From NCBI RefSeq assembly GCF_002904345.1, contig NZ_PEIH01000005.1, forward strand, positions 364,449 through 428,448: a stretch of 64,000 bases of DNA. The letters are read 5' to 3'. Below are positions 28,638 to 37,939 of the stretch, one piece after another. How positions within the stretch are numbered: position 1 is the first letter of the stretch; each line of letters opens with the position of its first letter. The position numbers and the translations under genes are program-made. Below the pieces are notes generated by a model that was not told the DNA's origin, made no database searches, and was given only the letters and a program-made list of their open reading frames with translations. Origin of the DNA: Bacteroidetes bacterium endosymbiont of Geopemphigus sp. Lineage in GTDB: Bacteria; Bacteroidota; Bacteroidia; Flavobacteriales; Blattabacteriaceae.

Positions 28638-30419
28638 ATGAAGATTTTCATCCGCACGCTTCCTTATTTGCATAGATACAAATACCGTTTTACAGGGGGT
28701 ATCTTACTTATAATTCTGACTAACTTATTCACTATACTGCCAGTTACTTATATTGGAAAAGCTATATACACGATACGAAAAATGCTAGAACATTTCAAAA
28801 AAGGAAAAATTTCTGAAAACCTTAAATATGATATTATCCTTTATGGAAGCCTTATCGTGATCTTGCCTGTAATAGGAGGGTTTTTTAAATACGCTATGCG
28901 AAAACTTATTATTACTACCTCGCGTAAAATAGAGTTTGACATGAAAAATGAGCTTTACGCGCATTACCAAAAACTAAGCCTCTCCTTTTACCAAAACAAA
29001 CGAACAGGTGATTTGATGACACGTCTTACTGAAGATACTTCCATGATCAGACAGTATATGGGACCAGGTCTGATGTATCTGATACATCTTCCGGTAATTA
29101 TATTGATGGTGGGCGTGCAGATGATTCGTCTGGATAAGACTTTAGGATTATACGTATTATGCCCCTTACCCGTTCTTTTAGTTATTCTTTACCTGATGAG
29201 CACCTCAGTATACAAAAAGAGTATGGGTGTACAGGCTCAGCAATCGATAGTTTCTTCTTTTGTGCAAGATGCTTTTGCAGGAATATGTAGCATTAAATCC
29301 TTCGCATCGGAAGAGTATTTTCAAAAAGAACACTATCAGATGATTGAAGATTATCAAAGAAAAAATTTGAATTTAGCGCGTTTCAACGCTATGTTTTATT
29401 CCATTATTTTATGGTTTACAGGACTAAGTCAATTGCTAATTCTTTATATAGGAGGTAAAAGATATCTTAGCGGAGAGATTTCGGATATCTGCCTGCTGGC
29501 AGAATTTTTTGTGTATATCAATATACTCAATTGGCCCTTTATGGCCATAAGCTGGGTATTGACCATATTGCAAAGGGCTGAAGCTTCTCAAAACCGTATC
29601 GATGAATTTTTGCAAATCTCTCCTGAGATCGTTTCCGCATCACAGGCTAAGCCAAATATTCAAGGGGGTATTCGGGTAAAAAACCTCAGCTTTGCTTATC
29701 CAGGGGCCAATAGACAGATACTTGAGAATCTTTCTTTTGATATTCGGGCAGGAGAAAATATAGCCATTATTGGAGAAAGCGGCGCCGGAAAAAGTACGCT
29801 TGCACAACTCCTGATGCGCCTTTATGAACCTACCAAAGGTAATATTTTTATCGATGAAACGGATTTGAAAAATCTGAATTTGGAGCATTTTAGAAAACAC
29901 GCAGGCTATGCTCCACAAGAGTCCTTTCTCTTTTCAGATACAATATACAACAATATTGCTTTTGGAAAACCCACCGCTTCCAAGGAAGAAGTTTATGAAG
30001 CTGCCAAAGGGGCCATGATAGAGAAAGATATTTTTTCTTTTAAAGAAAAATACAACACGCTCATCGGCGAGCAAGGCGTAACCTTATCAGGGGGACAAAA
30101 ACAAAGGCTATGTATTGCACGAACACTGATTAAACGCGCAAAAATTCTTTTATTCGATGATAGCTTATCGGCTGTAGATCAATATACAAAAAAAACGCTC
30201 TTGCAGGAATGGAAACGCTCTCAAAAAAATCAAACACGTTTATTTATCACTCACGATACAAATATTGCAGAGAACGCCGAGAGAATTCTTGTCTTGAAAA
30301 AAGGACGTTTGGTAGAATATGGAAATCATAAAGATCTGCTCTTACAAAAAGGATATTACTATGAGCTTTATCAAAAACAAAACGATAGAAATCAATGTTT
30401 TTTTAGTAGTTTTGTCTGA
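28638..30419 (+). CDS. ABC exporter, fused membrane and ATPase domains (MdlB-like)
   Basis: 593 residues: six membrane helices (about 15-320), then an ATP-binding cassette with Walker A GESGAGKS, Q-loop YAPQESFLFSD, signature LSGGQKQR and Walker B ILLFDDSLSAVD, and His in FITHDT. The residue after the Walker B Asp is Asp rather than Glu, as in one half of heterodimeric exporters, so it may work with another half-transporter. It could export lipids or drugs; the substrate is not deducible. Divergent from nusB. Confidence 0.88.
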   Translation: MKIFIRTLPYLHRYKYRFTGGILLIILTNLFTILPVTYIGKAIYTIRKMLEHFKKGKISENLKYDIILYGSLIVILPVIGGFFKYAMRKLIITTSRKIEFDMKNELYAHYQKLSLSFYQNKRTGDLMTRLTEDTSMIRQYMGPGLMYLIHLPVIILMVGVQMIRLDKTLGLYVLCPLPVLLVILYLMSTSVYKKSMGVQAQQSIVSSFVQDAFAGICSIKSFASEEYFQKEHYQMIEDYQRKNLNLARFNAMFYSIILWFTGLSQLLILYIGGKRYLSGEISDICLLAEFFVYINILNWPFMAISWVLTILQRAEASQNRIDEFLQISPEIVSASQAKPNIQGGIRVKNLSFAYPGANRQILENLSFDIRAGENIAIIGESGAGKSTLAQLLMRLYEPTKGNIFIDETDLKNLNLEHFRKHAGYAPQESFLFSDTIYNNIAFGKPTASKEEVYEAAKGAMIEKDIFSFKEKYNTLIGEQGVTLSGGQKQRLCIARTLIKRAKILLFDDSLSAVDQYTKKTLLQEWKRSQKNQTRLFITHDTNIAENAERILVLKKGRLVEYGNHKDLLLQKGYYYELYQKQNDRNQCFFSSFV

Positions 30420-30519
30420 AAGGTCGTTTATATTTCATTTGATTTTGCTTATTTTCAATTGAATTTACCTGTTTAAATAATTTATTAAAAAATACCTCCT
30501 AGAATAAAAAAAAGTAATC

Positions 30520-31265
30520 ATGGGAGTGGGGCATCTGTCTTATCACCTGATTGAGATGCTCTTGATAAACAAATTTCATATCTCTCATCTTTACAATCGA
30601 TCTAAAGAAAACACGGAAATTAGTTTGTCAGTCAAGAAATATCCCTTTTACCTTCGATCCCTCATCTATACAAGATGCCGATGTTTGTATTATTGCTGCG
30701 GTCGATCACGCCATAGAAAAAGTTTCCTCTCTTATTCAGTTTAAAGATAGGTCTTGTATTGCATAGCTCAGGAGGTTCTTAAATGAGTATTTGAAAATCA
30801 ATTATGGAAAAGGTGCTTTTTATCCATTACAGAGCTTCCGACGTGAGAGAACTCTTGCTTATATATAATGAAATTCCTTTTTTTATCGAGAGTGAAAAAG
30901 AAAAAGATGCTGGATTACTCATGCAAATAGCCGGAAAAATATTGAATCTTGTCTTTCGGGCTAACACTAAAGAGTTTGCGCATCTGCATCTGGCTTCCGT
31001 ATGGGGGGGGAATTTTCTAAATCATTGCTATCACATAGCCCAGGAACACCGTCAAAAAGCGAAAATTCCCTTTTTAGTTATGAGATCATTGCTGAGAGAG
31101 ACAGCAAAAATTCAGTATATGTCTCCTCAACAAACGCAAACCGGACCTGCTCGATCTGAAGTAAAGATCCTCGAAAAACACCTAAAACTTACCAAAAGAA
31201 AGCGGGAAAAAATGCTTTATCGCCTTTTGAGCGATTCGATACGAAATTGCTATGAAAAATTGTAA
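30520..31265 (+). pseudogene. Rossmann-like/DUF2520 protein, broken
   Basis: The N-terminal Rossmann part reads MGVGHLSYHLIEMLLINKF (nucleotide-binding loop, degenerate) to ENTEISLSVK, shifts near 30640 to SIQDADVCIIAAVDHAIEKV, then stops at about 30765 near the usual VHTSGS motif and shifts again near 30815. The C-terminal DUF2520 half, from about 30804 to 31265, is open: FAHLHLASVWGGNFLNHCYH and ETAKIQYMSPQQTQTGPA. Three lesions in the first half. It overlaps kdsC by 14 nt, as an operon partner would. Confidence 0.85.
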
Positions 31266-31785
31266 AGAGATTCTCAATGATATCCGGGCGTTTATTTTTG
31301 ATGTGGACGGGGTTCTGACCAACGGAACTATTAGCCTTTTTCCTGATGGAAATATGGTTCGGCATATGTTCGTGAAAGATGGATATGCATTACAATTGGC
31401 GCAACGTAAAGGTTACCATTTATGTATTATCACCGGAGGTATAGACCACATGGTGTACAAGCGTCTAAGAAAGCTTGGGATAAGAGATATCTATTCAGGT
31501 GTTCGCGATAAAAAGTCCGTTTTTCAAACGCACTGCCGGATCAGGAAAATAAAAACTGAGCATATCTTATACATGGGCGATGATCTTCCCGATATTGAAG
31601 TGATGAAAAACGTTGGATTAGCTTGTGCCCCTAAGGACGCAGCTTTGGAAATCAAGGAAATAGCAAAATATATATCTCCTAAAAAAGGCGGAAAAGGGTG
31701 TGTTCGGGATGTTATCGAGCAAACCTTAAAAGCGCAGGAAAGATGGATGGAAAAAGACGATGAAAAAGGCATGCAGTCTATGTAA
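31252..31785 (+). CDS. kdsC: KdsC-type HAD phosphatase
   Basis: 177 residues. HAD motif I FDVDGVLTNG carries the nucleophile Asp; motif II is ITGG; motif IV MGDDLPDIEVM. It lacks a cap domain, as expected of the tetrameric 3-deoxy-D-manno-octulosonate 8-phosphate phosphatases that supply Kdo for LPS. Its start lies inside the end of the broken DUF2520 gene, so translation may depend on re-initiation from that damaged message, although only the intact 3' half is needed. Confidence 0.88.
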   Translation: MKNCKEILNDIRAFIFDVDGVLTNGTISLFPDGNMVRHMFVKDGYALQLAQRKGYHLCIITGGIDHMVYKRLRKLGIRDIYSGVRDKKSVFQTHCRIRKIKTEHILYMGDDLPDIEVMKNVGLACAPKDAALEIKEIAKYISPKKGGKGCVRDVIEQTLKAQERWMEKDDEKGMQSM

Positions 31786-32199
31786 GATGTCAGTGTCACA
31801 ACCCATCGTCTGGTTTTTGAACCTTAGTCTCAAGTCAAATAAAGAGCTTTGAATGAAATTCCGTGTGGATCTTCTCAAGTAAAACCCTGAGATAACATAA
31901 TAACAATATTTTGTTTTCCTTGTAATGGAAACTTTAGAAATGTTTGAAATTTCATAGGAGAGGAGGGTATTCAGCAAATCATCTGATATGTTTAAAGAAC
32001 TTAACTCGACATCTCTTTATGTCATCAGAGCAGCTTTTATACATCTTAATGACAAGGAAATTTTATGGTATCAGTATAAATATACCGTTTAATCTGAATA
32101 AAATCTAGAGGAAATGGCATTTTAAGAGTTAATAGGTTCCACAGGTATTAGCGCTATCTAAAAGATTGACGCTGAAAAAATTTTCAGAGACTTTCTCCT
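31786..32199. other. Intergenic stretch without identifiable gene
   Basis: About 410 bp between kdsC and the end of rpoD. Short protein-like scraps on the plus strand (for example YVIRAAFIHLNDKEILWY near 32010-32070) suggest a lost gene behind kdsC, but the family cannot be named. Confidence 0.4.
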
Positions 32200-33075
32200 C
32201 TACTGGTCATACATATCAAGATAATCCCTGAGAATGCGACTTCGGGAGCTATGACGAAGTTTTTTGCAGGCCTTATCTTTAATCTGACGCACACGCTCTC
32301 TGGTAAGATCGTGCTCCTGACCTATCTCTTCAAGGGTACGTCCTGGCTTGCGATCTAAACCATAAAATTTTTCAATAATGTCACGCTCACGAGGTGAAAG
32401 ATTGCTCATAGCTCGCAATATGTCAATACGTAAAGATTCCTTAATCAGTCCTTCATCAGGACGAGGCGACTCGTCAGATCGAATCACATCATATAAATTA
32501 GAATCTTCTCCTTCTACCAAAGGTGCATCCATAGAGATATACCTTCCGGCATTTTTTATAGATTCTTTTACATCATCTTCATTCATATCAAGCACCTCTG
32601 CAATTTCTTGCGCTGAAGGTGCGCGCTCGTATTTTTGCTCAAGCTGCGCGGAAGTTTTATTTACCTTGCTCATCAAAGCGCATTTGTTCATGGGTAGACG
32701 TACCATTCGAGAGCACTCAGCAATGGCTTGCATGATAGATTGTCGACACCACCACACAGCATAGGAAATAAATTTAAAACCTTTTGTGGGATCAAACCGA
32801 TTGGCTGCTTTTATAAGCCCCAAGTTACCCTCGTCGATAAGATCTCCAAGACTGAGTCCTTGATTTTGATACTGTTTACTAACGGACACTACAAAACGTA
32901 AATTGGCTTTTACCAATCTATCTAAGGCTACCTTATCTCCTTTTTTAATAAGACATGCCAGCTCTACCTCTTCTTCAGGTGTTAGCAAAGACTCTTTACC
33001 GATTTCATGAAGATACTTATCTAAGGAAGGCGTCTCACGATTGGTTACCTGCTTGGTAATCTTGAGTTGTCTCAT
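32200..33075 (-). CDS. rpoD: Housekeeping RNA polymerase sigma factor
   Basis: 291 residues, the short Bacteroidota form of sigma-70/RpoD. Region 1.2 (SLDKYLHEIGKESLLTPEEE), region 2 with the -10 reading helix (DLIDEGNLGLIKAANRFDPT, FKFISYAVWWCRQSIMQAI), region 3, and region 4 helix-turn-helix (RTLEEIGQEHDLTRERVRQI) are complete. It recognises the TTTG/TAnnTTTG promoters seen in this window. Intact. Confidence 0.97.
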   Translation of the reverse strand: MRQLKITKQVTNRETPSLDKYLHEIGKESLLTPEEEVELACLIKKGDKVALDRLVKANLRFVVSVSKQYQNQGLSLGDLIDEGNLGLIKAANRFDPTKGFKFISYAVWWCRQSIMQAIAECSRMVRLPMNKCALMSKVNKTSAQLEQKYERAPSAQEIAEVLDMNEDDVKESIKNAGRYISMDAPLVEGEDSNLYDVIRSDESPRPDEGLIKESLRIDILRAMSNLSPRERDIIEKFYGLDRKPGRTLEEIGQEHDLTRERVRQIKDKACKKLRHSSRSRILRDYLDMYDQ

Positions 33076-33146
33076 ATTGTATTGTTTTTATATAACTTAT
33101 ATGTAAAAATAAATTTTACAGAAAAATTTTTGCAACACATAGCGAA

Positions 33147-35276
33147 TTATTTCTGCTCTTCAGGGCGAGGGAAAAGCACTTTTCGGGAAATTCTCATTTT
33201 GCCGTTTCGCTCATCAATCCCCATGAGTTTGACCTGTATTTTGTCTCCAATTTTCAAAACGTCTTCTACTTTTTCCAAACGCCCCCAGTTAATTTCGGAG
33301 ATATGCAATAAATACTCCTTACCTGGAACAATTTCCACAAAGGCGCCAAATTCCTTAATAGACTTGACTTTTGCCTCATAGACACCGCCTACTTCGGGTA
33401 CAAAAGCAATGAATTTAATACGCTGCAACGCCTGATCAATTTTTTTCTGATCTCTGCCCATAATTTCGATAAGCCCTAGTTTACCTTTCTCTTCAATAGT
33501 GATCGTGGTATCTGTATCAGCTTGAATTTCCTGGATAATTTTTCCTCCCGGTCCGATAATCGCACCTATGAATTCTTTGGGAATATCGAAAAGATAAATT
33601 TTAGGCGCATTAGGTTTCATAAAAGCTCTTGGTTGAGAGAGCGTCTTAAACATTTCTTTTAAAATATGCATACGCCCTTCGTAAGCTTGCGCCAAGGCTT
33701 TTTTAAGTACTTCGAAAGAAATGCCTTCTACCTTAATATCCATCTGACAAGCGGTGATTCCCTTTTGTGTACCGGCTACCTTAAAGTCCATATCACCGAG
33801 ATGATCTTCATCACCTAAAATATCTGAGAGAATTACCTCTTTTCCTTCTTTTTGATCAATGATTAATCCCATAGCGATACCCGAAACAGGGCTTGTAATA
33901 GGAATACCCGCATCCATAAGCGCAAGCGTCCCAGCGCAAACTGTTGCCATAGAAGAAGATCCATTGGATTCGAGGATATCAGAGACCACACGAATGGTAT
34001 AGGGCGTATTTGAAGGAATAACGCTCTTTAGTGCGCGTTGTGCAAGATTCCCATGTCCGATTTCACGACGCGAAACACCCCGCAAAGGGCGCACCTCTCC
34101 GGTGGAAAAAGGAGGAAAATTATAATGCAAATAAAATTTTTCCTGTTCCGCTTTAATCGCATTATCTATACGATTAGCATCTATGGAAGACCCCAGGGTC
34201 ACCGTGGTAAGCGATTGGGTTTCTCCTCGTGTAAATATCGCTGCTCCGTGTACACCGGGGAGGTAATCCACGCAACTCCATATAGGACGAATGTCTCTTG
34301 AAGAGCGACCATCTAAACGAACATCTTCATTAAGTAACAATGCACGAATCGCCTCCTTCTTAATATCAGCATAATAATGAGAAATAAGTTCTTCTTTTTT
34401 CTCATAGTCTTCCTCGGAAAAGGAAGATCTCATCTCGTTAAAAATTAGCTCATAACACCCGAGGCGTTTCTTCTTGTCGGAAGAATTTTTTGAAGCTTCA
34501 TATATACTTTCATAAGTGTGCGCTCGAATTTTTTCGTAAAGCTCCTTATCTTGCTCTTTGAGCGTATAAGTCCTTTTTGGATGAGATTTTTCAATTTTTG
34601 ACATCAGACGAAGTTGGGCTTCTATCTGATCTTTTATAGCCTCATGGGCAATTTCAATAGCTTGCAACATTTCATTTTCGGAAATCTCTTTCATCTCTCC
34701 CTCTACCATGATAATGGACTCTTTAGAGCCTCCTATGATCATGTCGATATCTGCTTTTAAGGCTTGCTTTAGACTAGGATTGATGATAAATCTTCTCTCT
34801 GACCGCACAATGCGCACCCCAGAAATTGGTCCGTGAAATGGAATATCCGAAACAGATAAAGCAGCGGAAGCGGCCAGACCAGCCAGACCATCTGGCAGGA
34901 CTTGACCATCATAGGAAAGCAAAGAAATCATTACCTGAACTTCAGTATGAAAATCCTTTGGAAATATGGGACGTAGCACACGATCGACAATACGCATAGT
35001 CAAAATTTCTTCATCTGAGGGACGTCCTTCTCGCTTTATAAAACCACCGGGAATCTTGCCGCCTGCAGAATATTTTTCCCTATAATCGACAGTAAGAGGT
35101 AAAAAATCCACTTCTTCTTTTGCCTCTTTAGCTGCTACGACCGTTGCCAAAAGCATGGTATCACCCATTCTTATCACTACAGATCCATCAGCCTGTCTGG
35201 CGAGCAAGCCCGTTTCTATACTAATGCTGCGTCCATCTTCAAGCAATATTTTTTCTGAGATAAGGTATGATTTCAT
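33147..35276 (-). CDS. pnp: Polyribonucleotide nucleotidyltransferase (PNPase)
   Basis: 709 residues from ATG 35276; the longer frame to 35330 would run into the upstream terminator hairpin. Two RNase PH-like domains (SIETGLLARQADGSVVIRMG; FSTGEVRPLRGVSRREIGHG with the phosphate-binding region) flank an alpha-helical domain, followed by KH (IGAIIGPGGKIIQEIQADT) and S1 (GGVYEAKVKSIKEFGAFVEI) domains. It degrades RNA phosphorolytically from the 3' end. rpsO lies upstream on the same strand, the common order, with a terminator between. Confidence 0.96.
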   Translation of the reverse strand: MKSYLISEKILLEDGRSISIETGLLARQADGSVVIRMGDTMLLATVVAAKEAKEEVDFLPLTVDYREKYSAGGKIPGGFIKREGRPSDEEILTMRIVDRVLRPIFPKDFHTEVQVMISLLSYDGQVLPDGLAGLAASAALSVSDIPFHGPISGVRIVRSERRFIINPSLKQALKADIDMIIGGSKESIIMVEGEMKEISENEMLQAIEIAHEAIKDQIEAQLRLMSKIEKSHPKRTYTLKEQDKELYEKIRAHTYESIYEASKNSSDKKKRLGCYELIFNEMRSSFSEEDYEKKEELISHYYADIKKEAIRALLLNEDVRLDGRSSRDIRPIWSCVDYLPGVHGAAIFTRGETQSLTTVTLGSSIDANRIDNAIKAEQEKFYLHYNFPPFSTGEVRPLRGVSRREIGHGNLAQRALKSVIPSNTPYTIRVVSDILESNGSSSMATVCAGTLALMDAGIPITSPVSGIAMGLIIDQKEGKEVILSDILGDEDHLGDMDFKVAGTQKGITACQMDIKVEGISFEVLKKALAQAYEGRMHILKEMFKTLSQPRAFMKPNAPKIYLFDIPKEFIGAIIGPGGKIIQEIQADTDTTITIEEKGKLGLIEIMGRDQKKIDQALQRIKFIAFVPEVGGVYEAKVKSIKEFGAFVEIVPGKEYLLHISEINWGRLEKVEDVLKIGDKIQVKLMGIDERNGKMRISRKVLFPRPEEQK

Positions 35277-35303
35277 TGTAGTATATTTTATTATCGGGGA
35301 ACT

Positions 35304-35333
35304 AAAATGGGGACACGAAATTGCCCCCATTTT
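35304..35333. terminator. Intrinsic terminator between rpsO and pnp
   Basis: AAAATGGGG (35304-35312) and CCCCATTTT (35325-35333) form a 9-bp stem with a 12-nt loop. On the minus strand it would end rpsO transcription (TTTTAGTT follows); the T run is better on the plus strand. It reduces but need not abolish read-through into pnp. Confidence 0.7.
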
Positions 35334-35362
35334 TTATTACTGTTCAACATCAGGTTTTTTAA

Positions 35363-35632
35363 TTATTTCCTGATACCCAATTCTTTTATAATCGTCCTAT
35401 AGCGATTAATATCACAATCTTTAACGTAGTTGAGCAGTCTTCGGCGGCATCCTACCATATTAAGGAGCGCTTTCTGTGTATTGAAGTCTTTTTTATGATT
35501 TTTAAGATGCTCGGTGAGATGTTTGATGCGGTAGGTAAAAAGCGCGATCTGCCCTTCTGAAGAACCTGTATCATCAGCTGATTGTCCGAACTTTGCGAAA
35601 ATCTCTCTTTTTTTGCCAGTAGTTAGGTACAT
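35363..35632 (-). CDS. rpsO: Ribosomal protein uS15
   Basis: 89 residues from ATG 35632 (MYLTTGKKREIFAKFGQSAD). The longer frame to 35680 overlaps the -7 box and is rejected. The conserved DTGSSEGQIALFTYRIKHLTEHL helix-turn and RRRLLNYVK segment that bind 16S rRNA are present. S15 proteins often bind their own mRNA leader; a perfect hairpin lies 17 nt before the start. Confidence 0.96.
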   Translation of the reverse strand: MYLTTGKKREIFAKFGQSADDTGSSEGQIALFTYRIKHLTEHLKNHKKDFNTQKALLNMVGCRRRLLNYVKDCDINRYRTIIKELGIRK

Positions 35633-35648
35633 AAAGTCTTTAATAAAG

Positions 35649-35668
35649 ATACTTTTACAAAAAAGTAT
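35649..35668 (-). promoter_or_regulatory. Hairpin in the rpsO 5' leader
   Basis: ATACTTTT (35649-35656) and AAAAGTAT (35661-35668) form a perfect 8-bp stem with a 4-nt loop, between the promoter (35678-35685) and the start codon (35632). Possible S15 autoregulatory site, by analogy with other phyla where S15 binds its leader; not demonstrated here. Confidence 0.4.
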
Positions 35669-35677
35669 AAATTTAAG

Positions 35678-35685
35678 CAAAGTTA
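35678..35685 (-). promoter_or_regulatory. -7 promoter box of rpsO
   Basis: TAACTTTG on the minus strand matches TAnnTTTG and would give a leader of about 40 nt. No -33 TTTG is evident. Confidence 0.55.
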
Positions 35686-36552
35686 AAAAAAAATCTTACA
35701 TATAGCTTTTAGCATTTACAGACTTTCATAATACCCTACCTACCCTATACTTAATTTACCTATAAGAGTCTTACAGGTTATTTATTCATCTAAATGGATC
35801 ATTACAATAAAACTAACTTACTTAAAAAAACTTCCAGTAATATTAATGCCATTAGAGAACTTAAAAACCATGCAAAATTCAAAAACCAGGTAATAGAAAT
35901 TAAGAATACATGTATTAAAAAGACTTAAAATAAACAAAAACCTTTTTTTTCACAGAATTTTATTTCTTTATAAAAATGACAATTAAGTTTATTTAAGTTT
36001 AAAAAAATTAGGGAAATTTCAAAATAAGTGTACTCTTAGAATTCTAAAAGTTGTTTTGGCAAATGAACACAATTCGCAGTATAGCTGAGCTCCTTCAAGG
36101 TCTATGTGGGGATACTTTTACTAAGCCTCTCAAGAATTTCTACAGAAGACTTGCGATAGGGTAGCTTACCTTTCTATTAAGGTACTTATCAATTAACGAG
36201 ATATTCACCTTATTTGACACAGAAAATATATAGTATGGTTTTTAATAAAGGTTTCGTTCTCTTTTAAGACTACATGGTTAAAAATAGTCCATCTTTAAAC
36301 ATCCCTCAGGCACAAGGCCGAACCTTATCGAAGGTTAAACGATAAGCCGCCATAAAAACTCATCAGAGTTTATCTTAACTCCGCGATCTGACCTTTAAAG
36401 CTTTTAAATTACATAGCGTCCATATGCTATAAAAATCACGTTTGATAAGCTTCCGATGGCCGTCTTTCTCTTTTTGATACATCAGTTCAGTTTTATTAAC
36501 GTTGATTTACCAATTATTTTTAGATCAGCTAGATTAAACAGAGTTTCATATA
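35686..36552. other. Intergenic stretch, no identifiable gene
   Basis: About 870 bp of AT-rich DNA. Minus-strand scraps such as PYRKSSVEILERLSKSIPT (about 36105-36165) and TELMYQKEKDGHRKLIKRD (about 36440-36490) look protein-like but lead nowhere. I cannot name them. Confidence 0.4.
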
Positions 36553-37105
36553 TCACTTTAATTTATTCGCTCCCAAACCATCAAGAGCTTTAACAATTTC
36601 TGTATTGCTCGCCGAAGCGGCGAAATGAAGCGGGGTGTATCCATCGGTAGTTCTGGAACTTACAAAGGAATTATGATCTAAAAGAATGTTTACCGCTTCT
36701 AGATGGCCTTGCGAGACATCCGTATGAAGAGATGTGTTACCTGAATTACTTTTAACATTTACCTCAACTTTATTTTCTATGAGATTCTTTACAATTTCTA
36801 AATTGTCTTGTGAAAGAGCCCAGTGAAGTTGGGTATGTCCGGATTTATTTTTAGCGTTGATATCAACTCTTTTTTTTGGGAGAACCTTTATAATTTTTAG
36901 ATCGCCTTAGGGATGTTTCCATTATAAGGAACCACATAATTAACGAATGGTCGTTCTGAGCAACGAAATGAAACGGGGTTTCACCCCATTGATCTTCACT
37001 ATTTACATTGGCTTTCTTTTCTATAAAAGATCTTAGAGCTTTTGTATTGCCCTGGAAAGAACGAAGGGAAGATAAAGTATATGTATGCGAACCTAAATGA
37101 AAATT
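36553..37105 (-). pseudogene. Ankyrin-repeat protein remnant
   Basis: About 118 codons up to a stop at 36553 encode at least three ankyrin repeats with the -G-TxLHxA pattern: NAKNKSGHTQLHWALSQDN, NVKSNSGNTSLHTDVSQGH and SRTTDGYTPLHFAASASN. This frame has no ATG. Upstream, a second frame reads KANVNSEDQWGETPFHFVAQ, a further repeat, and breaks near 36910. The gene has thus lost its start and suffered at least one shift. Ankyrin proteins mediate protein binding and are frequent in host-associated bacteria; no target can be inferred. Confidence 0.8.
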
Positions 37106-37173
37106 AAGAGTGTTATAATCTCAATTCACTTGATTTTATATAGATAAATCGCTGTTAACTAAATAATAACGTC

Positions 37174-37197
37174 AATACATGATATATATCATGTATT
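37174..37197. promoter_or_regulatory. Perfect 24-bp palindrome before the beta-barrel gene
   Basis: Half-site AATACATGATAT is followed directly by its exact inverted complement, centred at 37185.5, 70 bp before the ATG at 37256. A TTTG (37196-37199) overlapping its right edge and TAAATTTA (37216-37223) could be -33 and near-match -7 boxes with a 16-nt spacer. The placement suggests an operator for a dimeric repressor or activator. Confidence 0.5.
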
Positions 37198-37255
37198 TGA
37201 TAGGATTTTTACTTATAAATTTACGAAATCATAATTTCAAAAAAATGCTCTTATT

Positions 37256-37900
37256 ATGAGAAAGCTATTAACAAGCATCTTTGTACTAAGTGCCGTGGTG
37301 GTCAACGCGCAAAATGTTCCCTCTCCTTTTTCAAAAGGCAGCAAATATGTCACAGGTAAATTAGGTTACGCCTATAAAGATCTTAAGGATACTAAAGAAA
37401 TAGCAACTAAAGCACATAAATTTGAATTCGCTCCCGGATTGGGTTATTTTATATCTGATCATATAACTGTAGGTGTAAGCTTAAAGTATGTTGGAATTAA
37501 ATCCAAAGCTGAAAGTGTATATACGAAAGTTAATAGCAATACTTTTGCCTTTGAGCCTTTCGCGAGAAAGTGTTTCTCTCTAGGAAATAAAAGCTTTTTG
37601 CTTTATGCTCAACTCGACGCCTCTTTCGGCTGGAGCAATAAGAAAGACAACTTTTCTCTTAACCGGAACGATACGAAAATGGTGGATAAAAAAAGTGATA
37701 CTAAATTTGTATGGGGAGCTTCATTAAGGCCCGGTTTTAGCTACGTTCTTTCTCCAAGGGTAGCGTTTGACGCCTCTATCGGAAGCGTGGGTTACAGGGA
37801 TAATACAAATGAAATACTAACAGATAAAGAACGAGGCAAAACTTACGGTATCGGACTTGACTTATCTGATGTAAAATTCAGTGTACAGGTATTTTTGTAG
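37256..37900 (+). CDS. Small outer-membrane beta-barrel protein
   Basis: 214 residues with a signal peptide (MRKLLTSIFVLSAVVVNAQ) and an eight-strand-like barrel of alternating polar and hydrophobic residues, ending in SVQVFL. Typical outer-membrane protein beta-barrel domain, but no specific family is recognisable. A decayed related copy follows at 37940-38330. Function unknown; abundant surface protein or porin-like role is possible. Confidence 0.75.
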   Translation: MRKLLTSIFVLSAVVVNAQNVPSPFSKGSKYVTGKLGYAYKDLKDTKEIATKAHKFEFAPGLGYFISDHITVGVSLKYVGIKSKAESVYTKVNSNTFAFEPFARKCFSLGNKSFLLYAQLDASFGWSNKKDNFSLNRNDTKMVDKKSDTKFVWGASLRPGFSYVLSPRVAFDASIGSVGYRDNTNEILTDKERGKTYGIGLDLSDVKFSVQVFL

Positions 37901-37939
37901 CAAAAAAATTCTTGAGAAATATACCGTTACCTAGCCTAC

